A stretch of DNA of 64,000 nt from Flavobacteriales bacterium UBA6051 (GCA_002427735.1 DIYP01000006.1:186001-250000), one strand, 5' to 3'. Counted from the stretch's first letter, positions 40,268 to 50,480 are shown. The notes: generated by a model from the sequence alone, not told the origin. Program-made: numbers and translations.

Positions 40268-42619
40268 CTAGAATTTAAGCGTATATATGAGATTCGGAAT
40301 CATAGGCAGTTGAACACTTTGCTCAATAGTATTTGTTCTTGAGTTATAGTATTCTGACACAACTGATTGGTTATTGGTGATGTTCTGAACATCAATTTTG
40401 AACGAGTGACTTGTTCGCTTCATATCTACCCGATAAGTAACACCAAAGTTCAGGAAAAATACATTGTCTCCTTTTTGTCCCAGATACTCATTGGAAAGCA
40501 CTTCTGTTCCTGCAATTTGAGATGCGTTCAAATCAATTCCAGTGTATCGATTCCCTCCAAGGTAGGACACTTTTGTGTTCAGACCAATCGTCTTATTTTT
40601 CTTCTTTTTACCAACTGCAAACTCTTTTCCAAATAAGGCGTTTGCTGCAAAGTTAGCGTCGTATCTTGTATCACGCTCAATTCCATCTAGTGCCGTATAG
40701 CGCGATTTGTAAACCGAACCTGTAATGAGATAATAAAAACCTTTATCGAAGAAACGTTCTACAGTGAGTTCCACTCCATAATTTCTTCCTGTACCTTCAT
40801 TCACTAATGGTGAGTCTGGAATCCCTCGCATAACGTTAATCATTGAGAATGGACTCGCGCTATCATTCGCCACAGGTACATTGTATAAATGCTGATAGTA
40901 AAGTTCAGTTTTAATATGAAGGTTTTTACTGATGCGGAATCCATACCCAAGTACATAGTGAGCACTCTTGGAGAGGTCCAGGTCTCTATTAGGGTAGTTG
41001 TAAGTTCCATCAGCCTGAAGCTCATTGTAGAGGTAGGTGGAAACACTTTCCATTCTGCTATGCAAGCCAAATCCGAAAGCAACGTTATGCTTTGGTGTGA
41101 TATTCCACTTAAGCCCAGCGCGTGGCTCAATAGCGTAATTGTTATTGAGGAAAAAATGCGTGTAGTGAGCTCCTGTTATCAAGGTTAGATCATCGCTAAA
41201 TCGATGCTTCCAACTGATGAAAGATTGTCCCATGTCCGCATTTCCTTTAGAGTCCAAATGTCTGACCATCTGACCATTTTCGTTGTCGTCTGATTCAAAG
41301 AAAAAGTTGTAGCGCATGTGCGTATATGTAGCACCAACTTGAAATAGGTTACGCTTGTCTAATTTGTAGTGGAAAATAGTTTGCGCCTTAATTTTTGAAT
41401 CCGTGAAATATTCTCTGTTCTCATTATAAAGTGAGGAACTATCTGCACGTAACCCTTGTCCTTCTCCGCCATTACCAGAAGAGGTAGCAGCAACATAACT
41501 TTTTACATATAGCTTTGGACTAATAACGTAAGTGTGTTTGAGTCCAACTACTCCCATGCGGGCACGAAATGCGTAAATACCATATACTTTTTTGAGCTCT
41601 TCATCCTGGTCTGTTTGAACGATATTGCTCATTCCCCCAAGCCCAATCAATGAAAAAGTTCCAGCATTTTTTGTCGGGAAAACTAGCTTGAACGAAGCAT
41701 CCTGATACTTTGGGATTCCGTCAAAATCCAATATCCCAGCCTTATCCAATAGTGCTATACTTGAGTATCGATAGTTTACAAGATAAGAACCTCGATATCC
41801 TTTCTTAAATGGCCCTTCGAGAGTTCCATCAAGTCCAATAATACCGGCAGAAAAAGTGTATTCGCGCTGTTCATTATTTCCTTGTCGAAAGCGAACATCA
41901 AAAACTCCTGAAAGTGCGTTCCCATACTCAGGAGCAAAGGCGCCAGAAAAGAAGTCTGAATTTGCCAGCATTGAACCATTCAATGAGTTAACCGGACCAC
42001 CTGTTGAACCTTCTCCCGCGAAATGATTTGGATTGGGAATATCAATGCCGTCCAGTCTCCAAAGAATACCGCGAGGTGAGTTTCCGCGAACAACAATGTC
42101 ATTATCTCCTTCTGCATCACCAGTCACACCTGCAAATGCAGAGACCATTCTGGCTGGGTCATTGAGCGACCCTGAATATCGGTTCGTTTCCTCTACGGTA
42201 AATGTTTTGGCACTCACTGTTGCCATATTGTTGATGGATTCTGATTTATCTTTTCGGCTGGTCACCTTGACTTCTTTCAACGTTTGGATTTCTTCGGTCA
42301 TTTCTAGCTGAAGGACTTTTTCTTTTCCAGATTCCAAAAGGATATTGGGCAGATACACATCTTTATAGCCAATGCTGGTTATTTTGAGGGCGATTCTACC
42401 TACTTGAACGTTCTCAATTTTAAAGTCTCCGTTGACATCTGCAACAGCGCCTTGAATGGGATCAGTTCCGGTTACGATGACTTTCGCTCCTATCATAGGG
42501 AGTTTTGTGTCAGTGTCGATCAGCGTCCCGCGAATGGTTTGTGTAAGTCCCTGTCCGAATGAGAAATAGGAGCACGCTAGAGCAAAGGTTAGGATGAATG
42601 GTTTTAGATTAAATTTCAT
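40268..42619 (-). CDS. TonB-dependent outer-membrane receptor
   Basis: This protein of about 783 aa starts at ATG 42619 (MKFNLKPFILTFALACSYFSFGQ, signal peptide). A CarboxypepD_reg-like domain (about residues 25-105, IRGTLIDTDTKLPMIGAKV) comes first, then a plug domain (about 110-230, DNDIVVRGNSPRGILWRLDG) and a 22-strand beta-barrel to the C terminus, which ends in NLIYTLKF. It would import a bulky ligand, such as an oligomer or metal complex, using TonB energy. No SusD partner is nearby. It stands alone between ttcA and the GT-C/TPR gene. The ligand is not predictable. Confidence 0.9.
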   Translation of the reverse strand: MKFNLKPFILTFALACSYFSFGQGLTQTIRGTLIDTDTKLPMIGAKVIVTGTDPIQGAVADVNGDFKIENVQVGRIALKITSIGYKDVYLPNILLESGKEKVLQLEMTEEIQTLKEVKVTSRKDKSESINNMATVSAKTFTVEETNRYSGSLNDPARMVSAFAGVTGDAEGDNDIVVRGNSPRGILWRLDGIDIPNPNHFAGEGSTGGPVNSLNGSMLANSDFFSGAFAPEYGNALSGVFDVRFRQGNNEQREYTFSAGIIGLDGTLEGPFKKGYRGSYLVNYRYSSIALLDKAGILDFDGIPKYQDASFKLVFPTKNAGTFSLIGLGGMSNIVQTDQDEELKKVYGIYAFRARMGVVGLKHTYVISPKLYVKSYVAATSSGNGGEGQGLRADSSSLYNENREYFTDSKIKAQTIFHYKLDKRNLFQVGATYTHMRYNFFFESDDNENGQMVRHLDSKGNADMGQSFISWKHRFSDDLTLITGAHYTHFFLNNNYAIEPRAGLKWNITPKHNVAFGFGLHSRMESVSTYLYNELQADGTYNYPNRDLDLSKSAHYVLGYGFRISKNLHIKTELYYQHLYNVPVANDSASPFSMINVMRGIPDSPLVNEGTGRNYGVELTVERFFDKGFYYLITGSVYKSRYTALDGIERDTRYDANFAANALFGKEFAVGKKKKNKTIGLNTKVSYLGGNRYTGIDLNASQIAGTEVLSNEYLGQKGDNVFFLNFGVTYRVDMKRTSHSFKIDVQNITNNQSVVSEYYNSRTNTIEQSVQLPMIPNLIYTLKF

Positions 42620-42695
42620 AATTAATAAGTTGATGTACAGAATAGACACACCTGATCTTCCTTACCCCTATCGTCAATTGAAATTTTGTTTGAGA

Positions 42696-44603
42696 TTATT
42701 CGCTTATATCCAACTTTTGTAGATAGTCTTCCGGCACTAGATGCCCTTTGCGAATGGCGGTTTTAGTATCTTCTCTTGCTAGTTTTACATCGCCCTGATT
42801 AAAATAGCAGTATGACCGGAGAAGATATGGCTCCCCGGATTGTGGAGCTATATTCATGACTTGTTCAAAATCAAGAATAGCTTTTGAGTACTCAGTTAGA
42901 TCCGCATAAACAACACCCCTATAGATGAGAAAGCGCTCATTCTTCGGCTCAAGAAGAATAGCATCCGACATATGTTGTAGAGCTTTTTCCAGGTTACCTG
43001 ATAATTTATGCATGAGCCCCAAGTTGAAATGTGCTAATGCGTAGTCTGGTTTAATGCGAATGGCTTGATTGAAATCGTTGATTGGAAGTCTCAAGTCATT
43101 TCCTGTTGACATAAGAACACCACGATTGACATACGCCATGGCATAGTTCGAATCAAGTTTTATGGCACTGGTGTAATCTGCAAAGGCTAGAGTCACTTTA
43201 TCTAGTTTCTCTTGCAATCTTCCACGTTCATAATGGGCATCGGCAGTAGGATTGAGTTGAATACTTTTATTAAGATCGCTCAATGCCTTATCGTAATTTC
43301 CATGATCAACACGATATGTCCCCCTACTAAGGTAGGCCCAGTCACTTTCTGGATAATTTTCAATCGCCTGTGTCCAAAGTGTCTCGCTGTCTTTCCAAAT
43401 CTTACTTTGTCTGTAACTCTGGAAACAAAGCATTACAACCCAGCCTAAAATAATCGTGAAAATCCAGTTTTTGATGGATGGCCTTTGTTTTAGCCAACCA
43501 ACGAGAAGTAAAATACCATGTGCTATTATGAAGAAGAGTCCTAAATATGAGACATAAGTATATCGTTCGCTAAAAATGGCTTTTCCATTTGGAATAAACT
43601 GAAGTACTGGTCCAACGGAAATTAAAAAGAAGGTAATTCCAAAGAAAATTACAGCGTTACGCTTATAAGATTTAATCAACAGAAAGAGAACTCCAATGGC
43701 GGGAATGATGGACAAGTAAGTAATAATTGGTAGCGATAAAGTGCTTGAAGGAAATGGATGGAATGTACTGAGAGGGTAGGGCACAACGCATTTTATTGCA
43801 TAGAACAACGCATTTTCTGTTCCTAAGAATAGCGTTTGAGAAATTGAAAATTCAGAGAAGCCAATAAGTGTGTTACTTGCCTGTTGTCCGAAGGTAGCTA
43901 GCCATGCTCCAAATCCCCCGAACAGAAAGTAAGGTACTTTTTCAACCAATTCCTCGCGCCGATTCGGTCGTTTCATATAATAGTCTAAGAGAAGTAGTAT
44001 GATTGGCAGAGTGAAGCTTAAACTTTTAGAGAGAATTGAAGCTGCGAAGAGTATGATTGACAAAGTATACCAATAATAGCGCCCGACTTGCACAATTCGA
44101 AAACGGAGATAGGCCAATATTGAAGCAAGAAATAAAAAAGCATAGAGTACGTCTTTTCTACTTGAAATCCATGCAACTGACTCGACGTGCATAGGATGAA
44201 TCCCAAATAGCAGGCAAACAATGAAAGCGATGAATTGGTTTTTTGAAATAGACAGGATGAACCAATAAACAAGAATCGTATTCAAAAGATGGAACACCAA
44301 ATTGGTTAAATGAAAGCCAAAGGCGTTATCCTTCCAAAAGAAGTAATCTATTGTCAACGATATCATTGTCAGTGGATGGTAGTGACCGACTTGCTCAGGA
44401 GTCATAAAATGAGAATAAATGCTTTCTGTAGTAAGTGAATGAACAAGAGTGTTCCTGAGCACATATGAGTCGTCGTCCCAGTTGACCCAATCATTTTGAA
44501 GTGTTGGAAAAAGACAGAATGCAGTACATGCCAGAGCTATCAGAATTAGGTTTCTGGACGAAAAATTGATTCCGGCAATCGATGGCGCATTTTTTTTATC
44601 CAT
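42696..44603 (-). CDS. GT-C-like membrane protein with TPR repeats (TMTC/DUF1736-like)
   Basis: This protein of about 635 aa has an N-terminal half with about ten membrane spans. The first loop contains the acidic motif DWVNWDDDSYVL, characteristic of GT-C glycosyltransferases such as TMTC O-mannosyltransferases, and HPMHVESVAWISSRKDVLY follows. The C-terminal half (about 410-630) has five to six TPR units (for example YLSRGTYRVDHGNYDKALSD). It probably transfers a sugar from a polyprenyl-phosphate donor to exported proteins; this is inferred. It starts 20 bp downstream of the helicase gene, reading leftward, and may be co-transcribed. Confidence 0.8.
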   Translation of the reverse strand: MDKKNAPSIAGINFSSRNLILIALACTAFCLFPTLQNDWVNWDDDSYVLRNTLVHSLTTESIYSHFMTPEQVGHYHPLTMISLTIDYFFWKDNAFGFHLTNLVFHLLNTILVYWFILSISKNQFIAFIVCLLFGIHPMHVESVAWISSRKDVLYAFLFLASILAYLRFRIVQVGRYYWYTLSIILFAASILSKSLSFTLPIILLLLDYYMKRPNRREELVEKVPYFLFGGFGAWLATFGQQASNTLIGFSEFSISQTLFLGTENALFYAIKCVVPYPLSTFHPFPSSTLSLPIITYLSIIPAIGVLFLLIKSYKRNAVIFFGITFFLISVGPVLQFIPNGKAIFSERYTYVSYLGLFFIIAHGILLLVGWLKQRPSIKNWIFTIILGWVVMLCFQSYRQSKIWKDSETLWTQAIENYPESDWAYLSRGTYRVDHGNYDKALSDLNKSIQLNPTADAHYERGRLQEKLDKVTLAFADYTSAIKLDSNYAMAYVNRGVLMSTGNDLRLPINDFNQAIRIKPDYALAHFNLGLMHKLSGNLEKALQHMSDAILLEPKNERFLIYRGVVYADLTEYSKAILDFEQVMNIAPQSGEPYLLRSYCYFNQGDVKLAREDTKTAIRKGHLVPEDYLQKLDISE

Positions 44604-44629
44604 GTACAATTTCTAATATAAAGAATATT

Positions 44630-46465
44630 CTAGCTCATGAGCTCCCAAGCACTGCGGTAGCCGTTCACTTTTTCAATGTAGTCCAGAAAAGAAGTATAAA
44701 AAGCATCTTGTCCAATAGTCGAACTGTCACTGATGACATAAAGATGCTCCTTTGCTCTGGTCATAGCAACATTCATGCGTCGATAGTCCTTGAGAAAGCC
44801 AATATCTCCATCCAAATTTGACCGAACCAACGAAAGAATAATTACGTCATGCTCCTGACCTTGAAAGCTATCAATTGTACTAATTCTCAACCCGTTTGGC
44901 AATAATTCCTTAGCAAGCAGAACCTGCCCGCTATAAGGTGATATGAACGCTGCTGTTGAAAGTGAAATGTTTTCATGTTCTATCAATTGTTGAACGCATT
45001 CGATTTCTCCCTGATTCATCAAGCTTACACCATCTTTTCCCGCTTCTTCTTCATACCCGGTTCCAGCCGTGTCAAAAAAAGTAAGGTGCTGCGTTTTATC
45101 AGCAAGGTTCTCCGCAGAAGATAATTTACCCTCATAGAAATAAGCACTGGAAAAGGAGGCAATGGAAGCCCTCATCCGATATTGGATATTTAGGAATTGT
45201 AATGCATTACAATTCTTAAATGCTCGCTCGAGAATAGGTTGGTCAAAGCCATTAGTTTTCGCCTCTTCTGAAATAACTGTGGGCGGAAGTTGATGATGGT
45301 CTCCAGCTAAAACCCATTGTTCCGCAAAAGGAAAAATCAGCCAGGCTAGTGGTTCAAGTGCTTGTCCTGCCTCATCTATAATTAGCACATCATAGGTACT
45401 ATCTTCGTCCAAGAAGTTCCTTAAACCAACAGGCGTCCCTAGCACTATATCGGCTTCTTCTACTATTTTTTCATCAAAATAAGATCGAATTTCCTTGATT
45501 TGTTTTCTAATCTGCTTGACCTCGTTCATGAGAAGCGAACGCTGTTGACGCTCTTCTTTTCCGAAACGCCTTTTATATTGAAGCGCCATCTTGCGGTATT
45601 CTTCAGATTGAATTTTAAGACGTTTAATTTCTTTGTTTTCCTTCGCATTCCTCATTTTGCCTTCAGGCGTATATGGATAAATGTCTTCATCTACCTTTAA
45701 ACTGTTTCCAACACGAAGAATTTTAGCGTTTACACTTACCAGCTTTTTGGCTATCGTATCTACAGCGGCATTACTTGGAGCGGAAACTAGAACGCTTTTT
45801 CCAAGCTTAATAAGTTGCAGTATTCCTTCAACAATGGTCGTTGTTTTTCCGGTACCTGGCGGTCCATGAACAATGGTCAGTCCCTCATTATACAACATAG
45901 ATTGAACGGCATTTTTCTGACTCTGATTGAGGCGTTCATTACTGAAAGAAATTGTTTCAGTTGACTTTTGAGGGAGCTCTCCAAAAGAATCTGTTCCATG
46001 GATGCGATTGAACAATTGACGCGTTGGTGATGGAGTATCAAGATCTTTGATGGCATCACGCATTAAATTGCTCGTATGGTGATCTGGTGCGAGTTTAATC
46101 CCTACACCGTGTTCTTCGATCCAATCTGGAAAATCCGGTGCGAATAGCCTGAATTGTCCCTTGTTTCCATCCATTCCAAGTAAAATGCCTTTAACGCTGG
46201 ATTCACCTTCCAAAAAACACTCGATAGCTACGTTGTCCTTGAAGTTCGAAATGTCTGTATGAAATGCTGTTGTGAAAGAAATCTCAGGATAGTCGGCGTA
46301 GCCAAAAGATTTTCGACTGACACGAATAGGATGCAAGGCTAGACTATTCGCCTTCAATTGTTTAAGGCCAGAACTACTCTCGAGTTGATAGCGTTTTTCC
46401 TGCTCATCCATTTCAGATGATATGCATTTGAGTAGAAAATCTTGGTGTGGATGGCGTTCATGCAT
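44630..46465 (-). CDS. UPF1/IGHMBP2-like superfamily 1 helicase
   Basis: This 611-aa helicase has an N-terminal oligonucleotide-binding-like domain, then the SF1 motifs: HGPPGTGKTTTIVEG (Walker A, near residue 196), VDTIAKK (Ia), DVLIIDEAGQALEP (motif II), LAGDHHQLPPT (III), TIDSFQGQEHDVIILSLVRS (V) and RRMNVAMTRAKEHLYVI (VI). Helicases of this type unwind DNA or RNA 5' to 3'. It overlaps the patatin reading frame slightly but not the true patatin start. An internal ATG at 46411 (MDEQEKRYQ) is an alternative start. Confidence 0.88.
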   Translation of the reverse strand: MHERHPHQDFLLKCISSEMDEQEKRYQLESSSGLKQLKANSLALHPIRVSRKSFGYADYPEISFTTAFHTDISNFKDNVAIECFLEGESSVKGILLGMDGNKGQFRLFAPDFPDWIEEHGVGIKLAPDHHTSNLMRDAIKDLDTPSPTRQLFNRIHGTDSFGELPQKSTETISFSNERLNQSQKNAVQSMLYNEGLTIVHGPPGTGKTTTIVEGILQLIKLGKSVLVSAPSNAAVDTIAKKLVSVNAKILRVGNSLKVDEDIYPYTPEGKMRNAKENKEIKRLKIQSEEYRKMALQYKRRFGKEERQQRSLLMNEVKQIRKQIKEIRSYFDEKIVEEADIVLGTPVGLRNFLDEDSTYDVLIIDEAGQALEPLAWLIFPFAEQWVLAGDHHQLPPTVISEEAKTNGFDQPILERAFKNCNALQFLNIQYRMRASIASFSSAYFYEGKLSSAENLADKTQHLTFFDTAGTGYEEEAGKDGVSLMNQGEIECVQQLIEHENISLSTAAFISPYSGQVLLAKELLPNGLRISTIDSFQGQEHDVIILSLVRSNLDGDIGFLKDYRRMNVAMTRAKEHLYVISDSSTIGQDAFYTSFLDYIEKVNGYRSAWELMS

Positions 46466-46571
46466 ATGTATAGATCTTACACTTCAAAGATATAAAGCTT
46501 CAAAAGTTTATGGAGGTTTGGTTCAATTCTTGCAAATATTTGTTTTGATAGACAATTATATCTTTATCGCT

Positions 46572-47417
46572 ATGCTGAACAAAACATTGGTCATACAGGG
46601 TGGAGGCTTTCGAACTTCTTTTACCGCAGGCGTACTTGATGCTTTTCAATCGCATGGGTATAATCCGTTTGATTCTTATGTTGCTGTTTCCGGCGGTGCT
46701 ATTGCGCTCTCTTATTACCTCGGTGGACAGTATAAAAAGTGTCTGGAGGCCATGTGTCTTTTGGCGGAAGATAAAAATTTCATGAGTTGGAACCGGCTCA
46801 TTTCAGCACAAGGTGTAATGAATGTAGACTATTTTAAAGATGTCGCAAATGAGAGAGTGCTGTTTGATTTGGAAAGTGCATTGGAAACTGTTCATGGAAA
46901 AGAGTTGGCCTTTGTTATGACCAATAGAGTAACGGGTGAGCCTCATTATTATCACCCGAGCAAAAAGACATGGTTGGATGGTGTGATTGCTACATGCACT
47001 TTACCGTTTGTAACAAAAGGAAAGCATGCGTTGCATGGAGAAGAGTTTTTTGATGGTGGTTGGAGCGATCCCTTGCCTGTCGAATGGGCATATCAAAAGG
47101 GTGCCAATGATATTCTTGTGATCCGCACAACACCACCTAACCTTAAAGTGAATCAGAGTTGGCCGGATTATTTTGGTTCGTTTATTTTTCGCTCCAATGA
47201 ACGCTTACGTGCGTGTTTCGAGACCAATCACTTGAAGTACAATGCCTCTATTGACTTCATCAATAACCCTCCTGAAGGAGTAGCTCTGCATCAGATAGCA
47301 CCAGAGGTTCCATTGCAAACGGGCACTTACTCAAATTCTGTAAAATTAATACAAGCTGACTACCGATACGGCCTGGATTGTGGTTTGAGCTTTCTGCGAT
47401 CCTTGTATAAGGACTGA
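46572..47417 (+). CDS. Patatin-like phospholipase
   Basis: This 281-aa protein starts at ATG 46572 (MLNKTLVIQGGG). It has the oxyanion hole GGGFRTSF (residues 9-16), a nucleophile elbow AVSGGAIALSYYLGG with Ser near residue 45, and the catalytic Asp in FFDGGWSDPLPV. It resembles the YjjU-like group. The elbow is A-V-S-G-G rather than G-x-S-x-G, a small deviation. It would hydrolyse lipid esters in the cytoplasm or at the inner membrane. Confidence 0.87.
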   Translation: MLNKTLVIQGGGFRTSFTAGVLDAFQSHGYNPFDSYVAVSGGAIALSYYLGGQYKKCLEAMCLLAEDKNFMSWNRLISAQGVMNVDYFKDVANERVLFDLESALETVHGKELAFVMTNRVTGEPHYYHPSKKTWLDGVIATCTLPFVTKGKHALHGEEFFDGGWSDPLPVEWAYQKGANDILVIRTTPPNLKVNQSWPDYFGSFIFRSNERLRACFETNHLKYNASIDFINNPPEGVALHQIAPEVPLQTGTYSNSVKLIQADYRYGLDCGLSFLRSLYKD

Positions 47418-47527
47418 ATCACATCTTAACAATAAGTGAAGATATTTACCAATTGTGGTAATGTTTAACTGGCTTTTTTTCAACCTTTTATTCGCACTTT
47501 ACGTTATCATGCTTAGACGTCACTGAA

Positions 47528-47560
47528 ATTGTGACTTTAAGATACTATTTAGTATTTTTG
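47528..47560 (+). promoter_or_regulatory. Candidate promoter of the T9SS gene at 47584
   Basis: ATTG (47528-47531), 21 bp, then TATTTTTG (47553-47560), a perfect TAnnTTTG box. The leader would be about 17 nt. Confidence 0.5.
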
Positions 47561-47583
47561 ACTTTCTAAAATTAAATGCAATT

Positions 47584-49431
47584 ATGAAAAAGATTTACTT
47601 AAGTGTGATCTCCGTCTTTGCTATGTCCGCGGTTTTTGGGCAGGTAAATTCGGATCTTATGAAGCGTGAAGACGCAAGAACTACCCCAATGTTGGTGAGA
47701 ACTTCTTCAGCGAAACCAGTTGCTCCAGCAGCGGTTAACCCTAAAATAGCTTATCTTACTGAGGATTTTGAAGGTGGTACATTCCCTCCAGCTGGTTGGA
47801 CAGTAATGAGTACTCCTTCATCAACTGTTACAGATCCAGAACAAGAGTGGCATCAAAGAACAATAGGTGGTTATCCTCAAAATGCAGATGCTTTTAACGG
47901 TACGGCTCCAGGAGGATGTGCAGCAATTTTGTTTATCAACAGTGTTGACCAGCACGATGAGTACATTTACACTCCACAGGTGACTTTGCCTAACAATAAC
48001 TGTCGTGTAGCATTTGATTTCGCTACAAGTATTTTCTGGCACGCGCCACAGTTGGGAGGAACGCATGACAATGCTGACATCAGAACATTAGTTTCTTTGG
48101 ATGACGGTACTACATGGGAAATGGATATTCTTTGGGAAGAAGATTCTATTGACTTGTTGAATGCTTCTTACTCAAACGATTATGAAACGTATATCTGGAA
48201 AAGAGCATACGTTGATTTGAATGCTTTCCAGGGACAAAATGTAAACGTAGGATGGTACTACAACGGATTAGACGGTGCACCTTTCTACTTGGATAACGTT
48301 TCTATCGAAGATGTTCCAGATAACGAAATCGCGGTTCAAAAAGCTTGGACGGCTGACGTAGCTACTGATTATGATTACTCAATGGTACCGGTAGATCAAG
48401 TGAAGCCAATGCGCATCGGAACAGTAGTTCAAAACCTTGGTGCTTTGCAACAAACATTTGATGTTGATGCTGACTTGAGCGATGGTTCAGGATCTTTATA
48501 TACAGGATCTCAGTCTGTGACGCTTGCTGTAGCGGAAGTTGATACAGTTTGGTGGGATACTGGTGTTACTCCATCTAACTTAGATACATACACAGTTACA
48601 TTTGATGTGCCTGCCGATGGAGACAACAGCAACAATACATTGAACAATACGGTTGAAACAACTAACTTGATCTATGCACAAGACTACACAGTAGATGGAA
48701 TCTATGGATTTGATCAGGATGATGTAGTTTCTATGGGTAACACATTCTTCATGGAAAACAATGCTGTTTTAACAGCTGCTGATATTAAGTTCGAAACTGG
48801 AACTACTGAAAACCTTTATGTTGTAATTAACGTTTGGTTGGTAGGAGCAGATATTCAAGATTTGACACAAGTTGGTATTCAGGATTATACAATTCCAGCT
48901 TCTCAAATTGCAAGTGGACAGTTCTCTACAATTGGATTTGATCAACCGGTTACATTGAATGCTGGTAGCACGTATGTATTGGAAGTGCGTAAAGTTGATA
49001 ATAGTGTAGACCGTCTTTACCTTGGTGGTAGCGATAAAGGAGATGATGACTTCTCTACAGTTTGTTATGGACCTTTCGGTGCAAACGGTGTTGAAAACAC
49101 ATTCGTTAGCTGGGGATTTGCTCCTGCAATCCGTATGAACTTTGAGCCAGTAGGTTTGGATGAAGTTTCGAATACTGTTAACATGAGTGTATTCCCGAAC
49201 CCAGCGGTTAATGAAGCGAAAGTTTCATTCGAGTTGAGCAACGCTGCAGACGTGAACATTACAGTAACTGATCTTTCAGGAAGAACAGTATACACAGATG
49301 CTTTAGGAACAGTTGAAGCTGGATCATCTGATGTAATGATCAATACGTCAGAAATGACAAATGGAATTTACTCTGTGAACGTTAACGTAAACGGAGAAAT
49401 GACAACTGAGAAATTGGTTGTGAAGAAATAA
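47584..49431 (+). CDS. Secreted choice-of-anchor-J protein with T9SS sorting domain
   Basis: This 615-aa protein has a signal peptide (residues 1-19, AMSAVFGQ). A choice-of-anchor-J/MAM-like beta-sandwich at about 55-235 starts LTEDFEGGTFPPAGWTVMST and includes EYIYTPQVTL and FDFATSIFW. Further beta-rich regions follow (ATDYDYSMVP and NSVDRLYLGGSDKGDDDF). A T9SS sorting domain starting MSVFPNPAVNEAKVSFEL ends the protein at about 535-615. Similar proteins are major secreted or cell-surface proteins of Bacteroidota. Codon use is skewed to abundant-tRNA codons (AAC, TTC and GGT frequent), suggesting high expression. The function is unknown. Confidence 0.82.
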   Translation: MKKIYLSVISVFAMSAVFGQVNSDLMKREDARTTPMLVRTSSAKPVAPAAVNPKIAYLTEDFEGGTFPPAGWTVMSTPSSTVTDPEQEWHQRTIGGYPQNADAFNGTAPGGCAAILFINSVDQHDEYIYTPQVTLPNNNCRVAFDFATSIFWHAPQLGGTHDNADIRTLVSLDDGTTWEMDILWEEDSIDLLNASYSNDYETYIWKRAYVDLNAFQGQNVNVGWYYNGLDGAPFYLDNVSIEDVPDNEIAVQKAWTADVATDYDYSMVPVDQVKPMRIGTVVQNLGALQQTFDVDADLSDGSGSLYTGSQSVTLAVAEVDTVWWDTGVTPSNLDTYTVTFDVPADGDNSNNTLNNTVETTNLIYAQDYTVDGIYGFDQDDVVSMGNTFFMENNAVLTAADIKFETGTTENLYVVINVWLVGADIQDLTQVGIQDYTIPASQIASGQFSTIGFDQPVTLNAGSTYVLEVRKVDNSVDRLYLGGSDKGDDDFSTVCYGPFGANGVENTFVSWGFAPAIRMNFEPVGLDEVSNTVNMSVFPNPAVNEAKVSFELSNAADVNITVTDLSGRTVYTDALGTVEAGSSDVMINTSEMTNGIYSVNVNVNGEMTTEKLVVKK

Positions 49432-49452
49432 TAGATTCCTTTAATTAAGGGG

Positions 49453-49484
49453 AAGGGAGTGGTGAATGCCACTCCCTTTTTTTA
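49453..49484 (+). terminator. Terminator after the T9SS gene
   Basis: GGGAGTGG pairs with CCACTCCC, followed by TTTTTTTA. Confidence 0.9.
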
Positions 49485-49504
49485 TGGGTTATCGCATCTT
49501 TAAT

Positions 49505-49512
49505 TATTTTTG
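49505..49512 (+). promoter_or_regulatory. TAnnTTTG box of fabD
   Basis: TATTTTTG lies 16 bp before ATG 49529, a suitable distance for a short leader. Confidence 0.4.
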
Positions 49513-49528
49513 TCCAAAATTTTAGACA

Positions 49529-50413
49529 ATGAAAGCATATGTATTTCCAGGTCAGGGAGCTCAATTTTCAGGAATGGGCAAGGACCTGTATGAAAGTTCA
49601 GATATAGCCAAAGAGTTATTCGATAAGGCAAACGATATTCTCGGTTTTGAGATTACGAAAATAATGTTTGAAGGAACAGACGAGGAATTGAAACAAACGA
49701 AGGTTACACAACCTGCGATTTTCTTGCATTCTACGATTTTGGCAGCTTGTTTGGGTGATTCCTTCCAGCCGTCCATGGTAGCTGGACATTCCCTAGGTGA
49801 ACTTTCCGCACTTGTAGCGAATGGTACTTTGAGTTTTGAAGATGGTCTTAAGCTTGTTTCGAAAAGAGCATTGGCTATGCAGGCTGCTTGCGAAGCTGAG
49901 CCTTCAACAATGGCGGCGATTATTGGCTTGGAAGATAGTGTTGTAGAAGAGGTTTGTGATAAGGTGGATGGTGTAGTTGTAGCTGCCAACTATAACTGCC
50001 CGGGACAGTTGGTAATTTCAGGAGCTGTTCCTGCTGTTGAAAAAGCATGTGAATTACTTACGGAGGCAGGAGCACGCAGAGCATTGGTTTTACCGGTTGG
50101 AGGAGCCTTTCATTCACCATTGATGGAGCCTGCACGCGAAGAATTGGCGGCAGCAATCGAAGCGACAGAGTTTCACACACCGAAATGTCCAGTTTATCAG
50201 AATGTTCCAGCCAATGCAGTAAATGATCCGGCTGAGATTAAAAAGAATCTGGTCGCACAGTTAACTGCGCCTGTAAAATGGACGCAAACTATGCATGCCA
50301 TCATTGGAGATGGAGCAACAGAAGTCATAGAAGTTGGTCCGGGGAAAGTACTTCAAGGACTATTTAAAAAAGTTGATCGACAGTTCCCTTGCTCAAGCGC
50401 TGAGTTAGGCTAA
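49529..50413 (+). CDS. fabD: Malonyl-CoA:ACP transacylase
   Basis: This 294-aa enzyme transfers malonyl from CoA to acyl carrier protein to start fatty-acid synthesis. It has the FPGQGAQFSGMG N terminus, the nucleophile elbow GHSLGELSALVA with Ser near residue 87, the Arg in SKRALAMQ that binds the malonyl carboxylate, GAFHSPLMEPA with the catalytic His, and the VGPGKVLQGL end. The gene has its own promoter box and a terminator, so it is monocistronic here and not clustered with other fab genes. Confidence 0.96.
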   Translation: MKAYVFPGQGAQFSGMGKDLYESSDIAKELFDKANDILGFEITKIMFEGTDEELKQTKVTQPAIFLHSTILAACLGDSFQPSMVAGHSLGELSALVANGTLSFEDGLKLVSKRALAMQAACEAEPSTMAAIIGLEDSVVEEVCDKVDGVVVAANYNCPGQLVISGAVPAVEKACELLTEAGARRALVLPVGGAFHSPLMEPAREELAAAIEATEFHTPKCPVYQNVPANAVNDPAEIKKNLVAQLTAPVKWTQTMHAIIGDGATEVIEVGPGKVLQGLFKKVDRQFPCSSAELG

Positions 50414-50437
50414 TACTGATTTTCATATTAATAAGAG

Positions 50438-50480
50438 AACTCTTCTTTTTTGCTTTTTGAGCAAGAAGGAAGAGTTTTTT
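50438..50480 (+). terminator. Terminator after fabD
   Basis: AACTCTT and AAGAGTT form the outer stem, and CTTCTT and AAGAAG continue it. TTTTTT follows. Confidence 0.75.

Noticed and set aside
46422..46571. 50-residue N-terminal extension of the patatin
   Set aside because: It overlaps the helicase gene on the other strand and does not resemble patatins; ATG 46572 begins the conserved oxyanion-hole strand.
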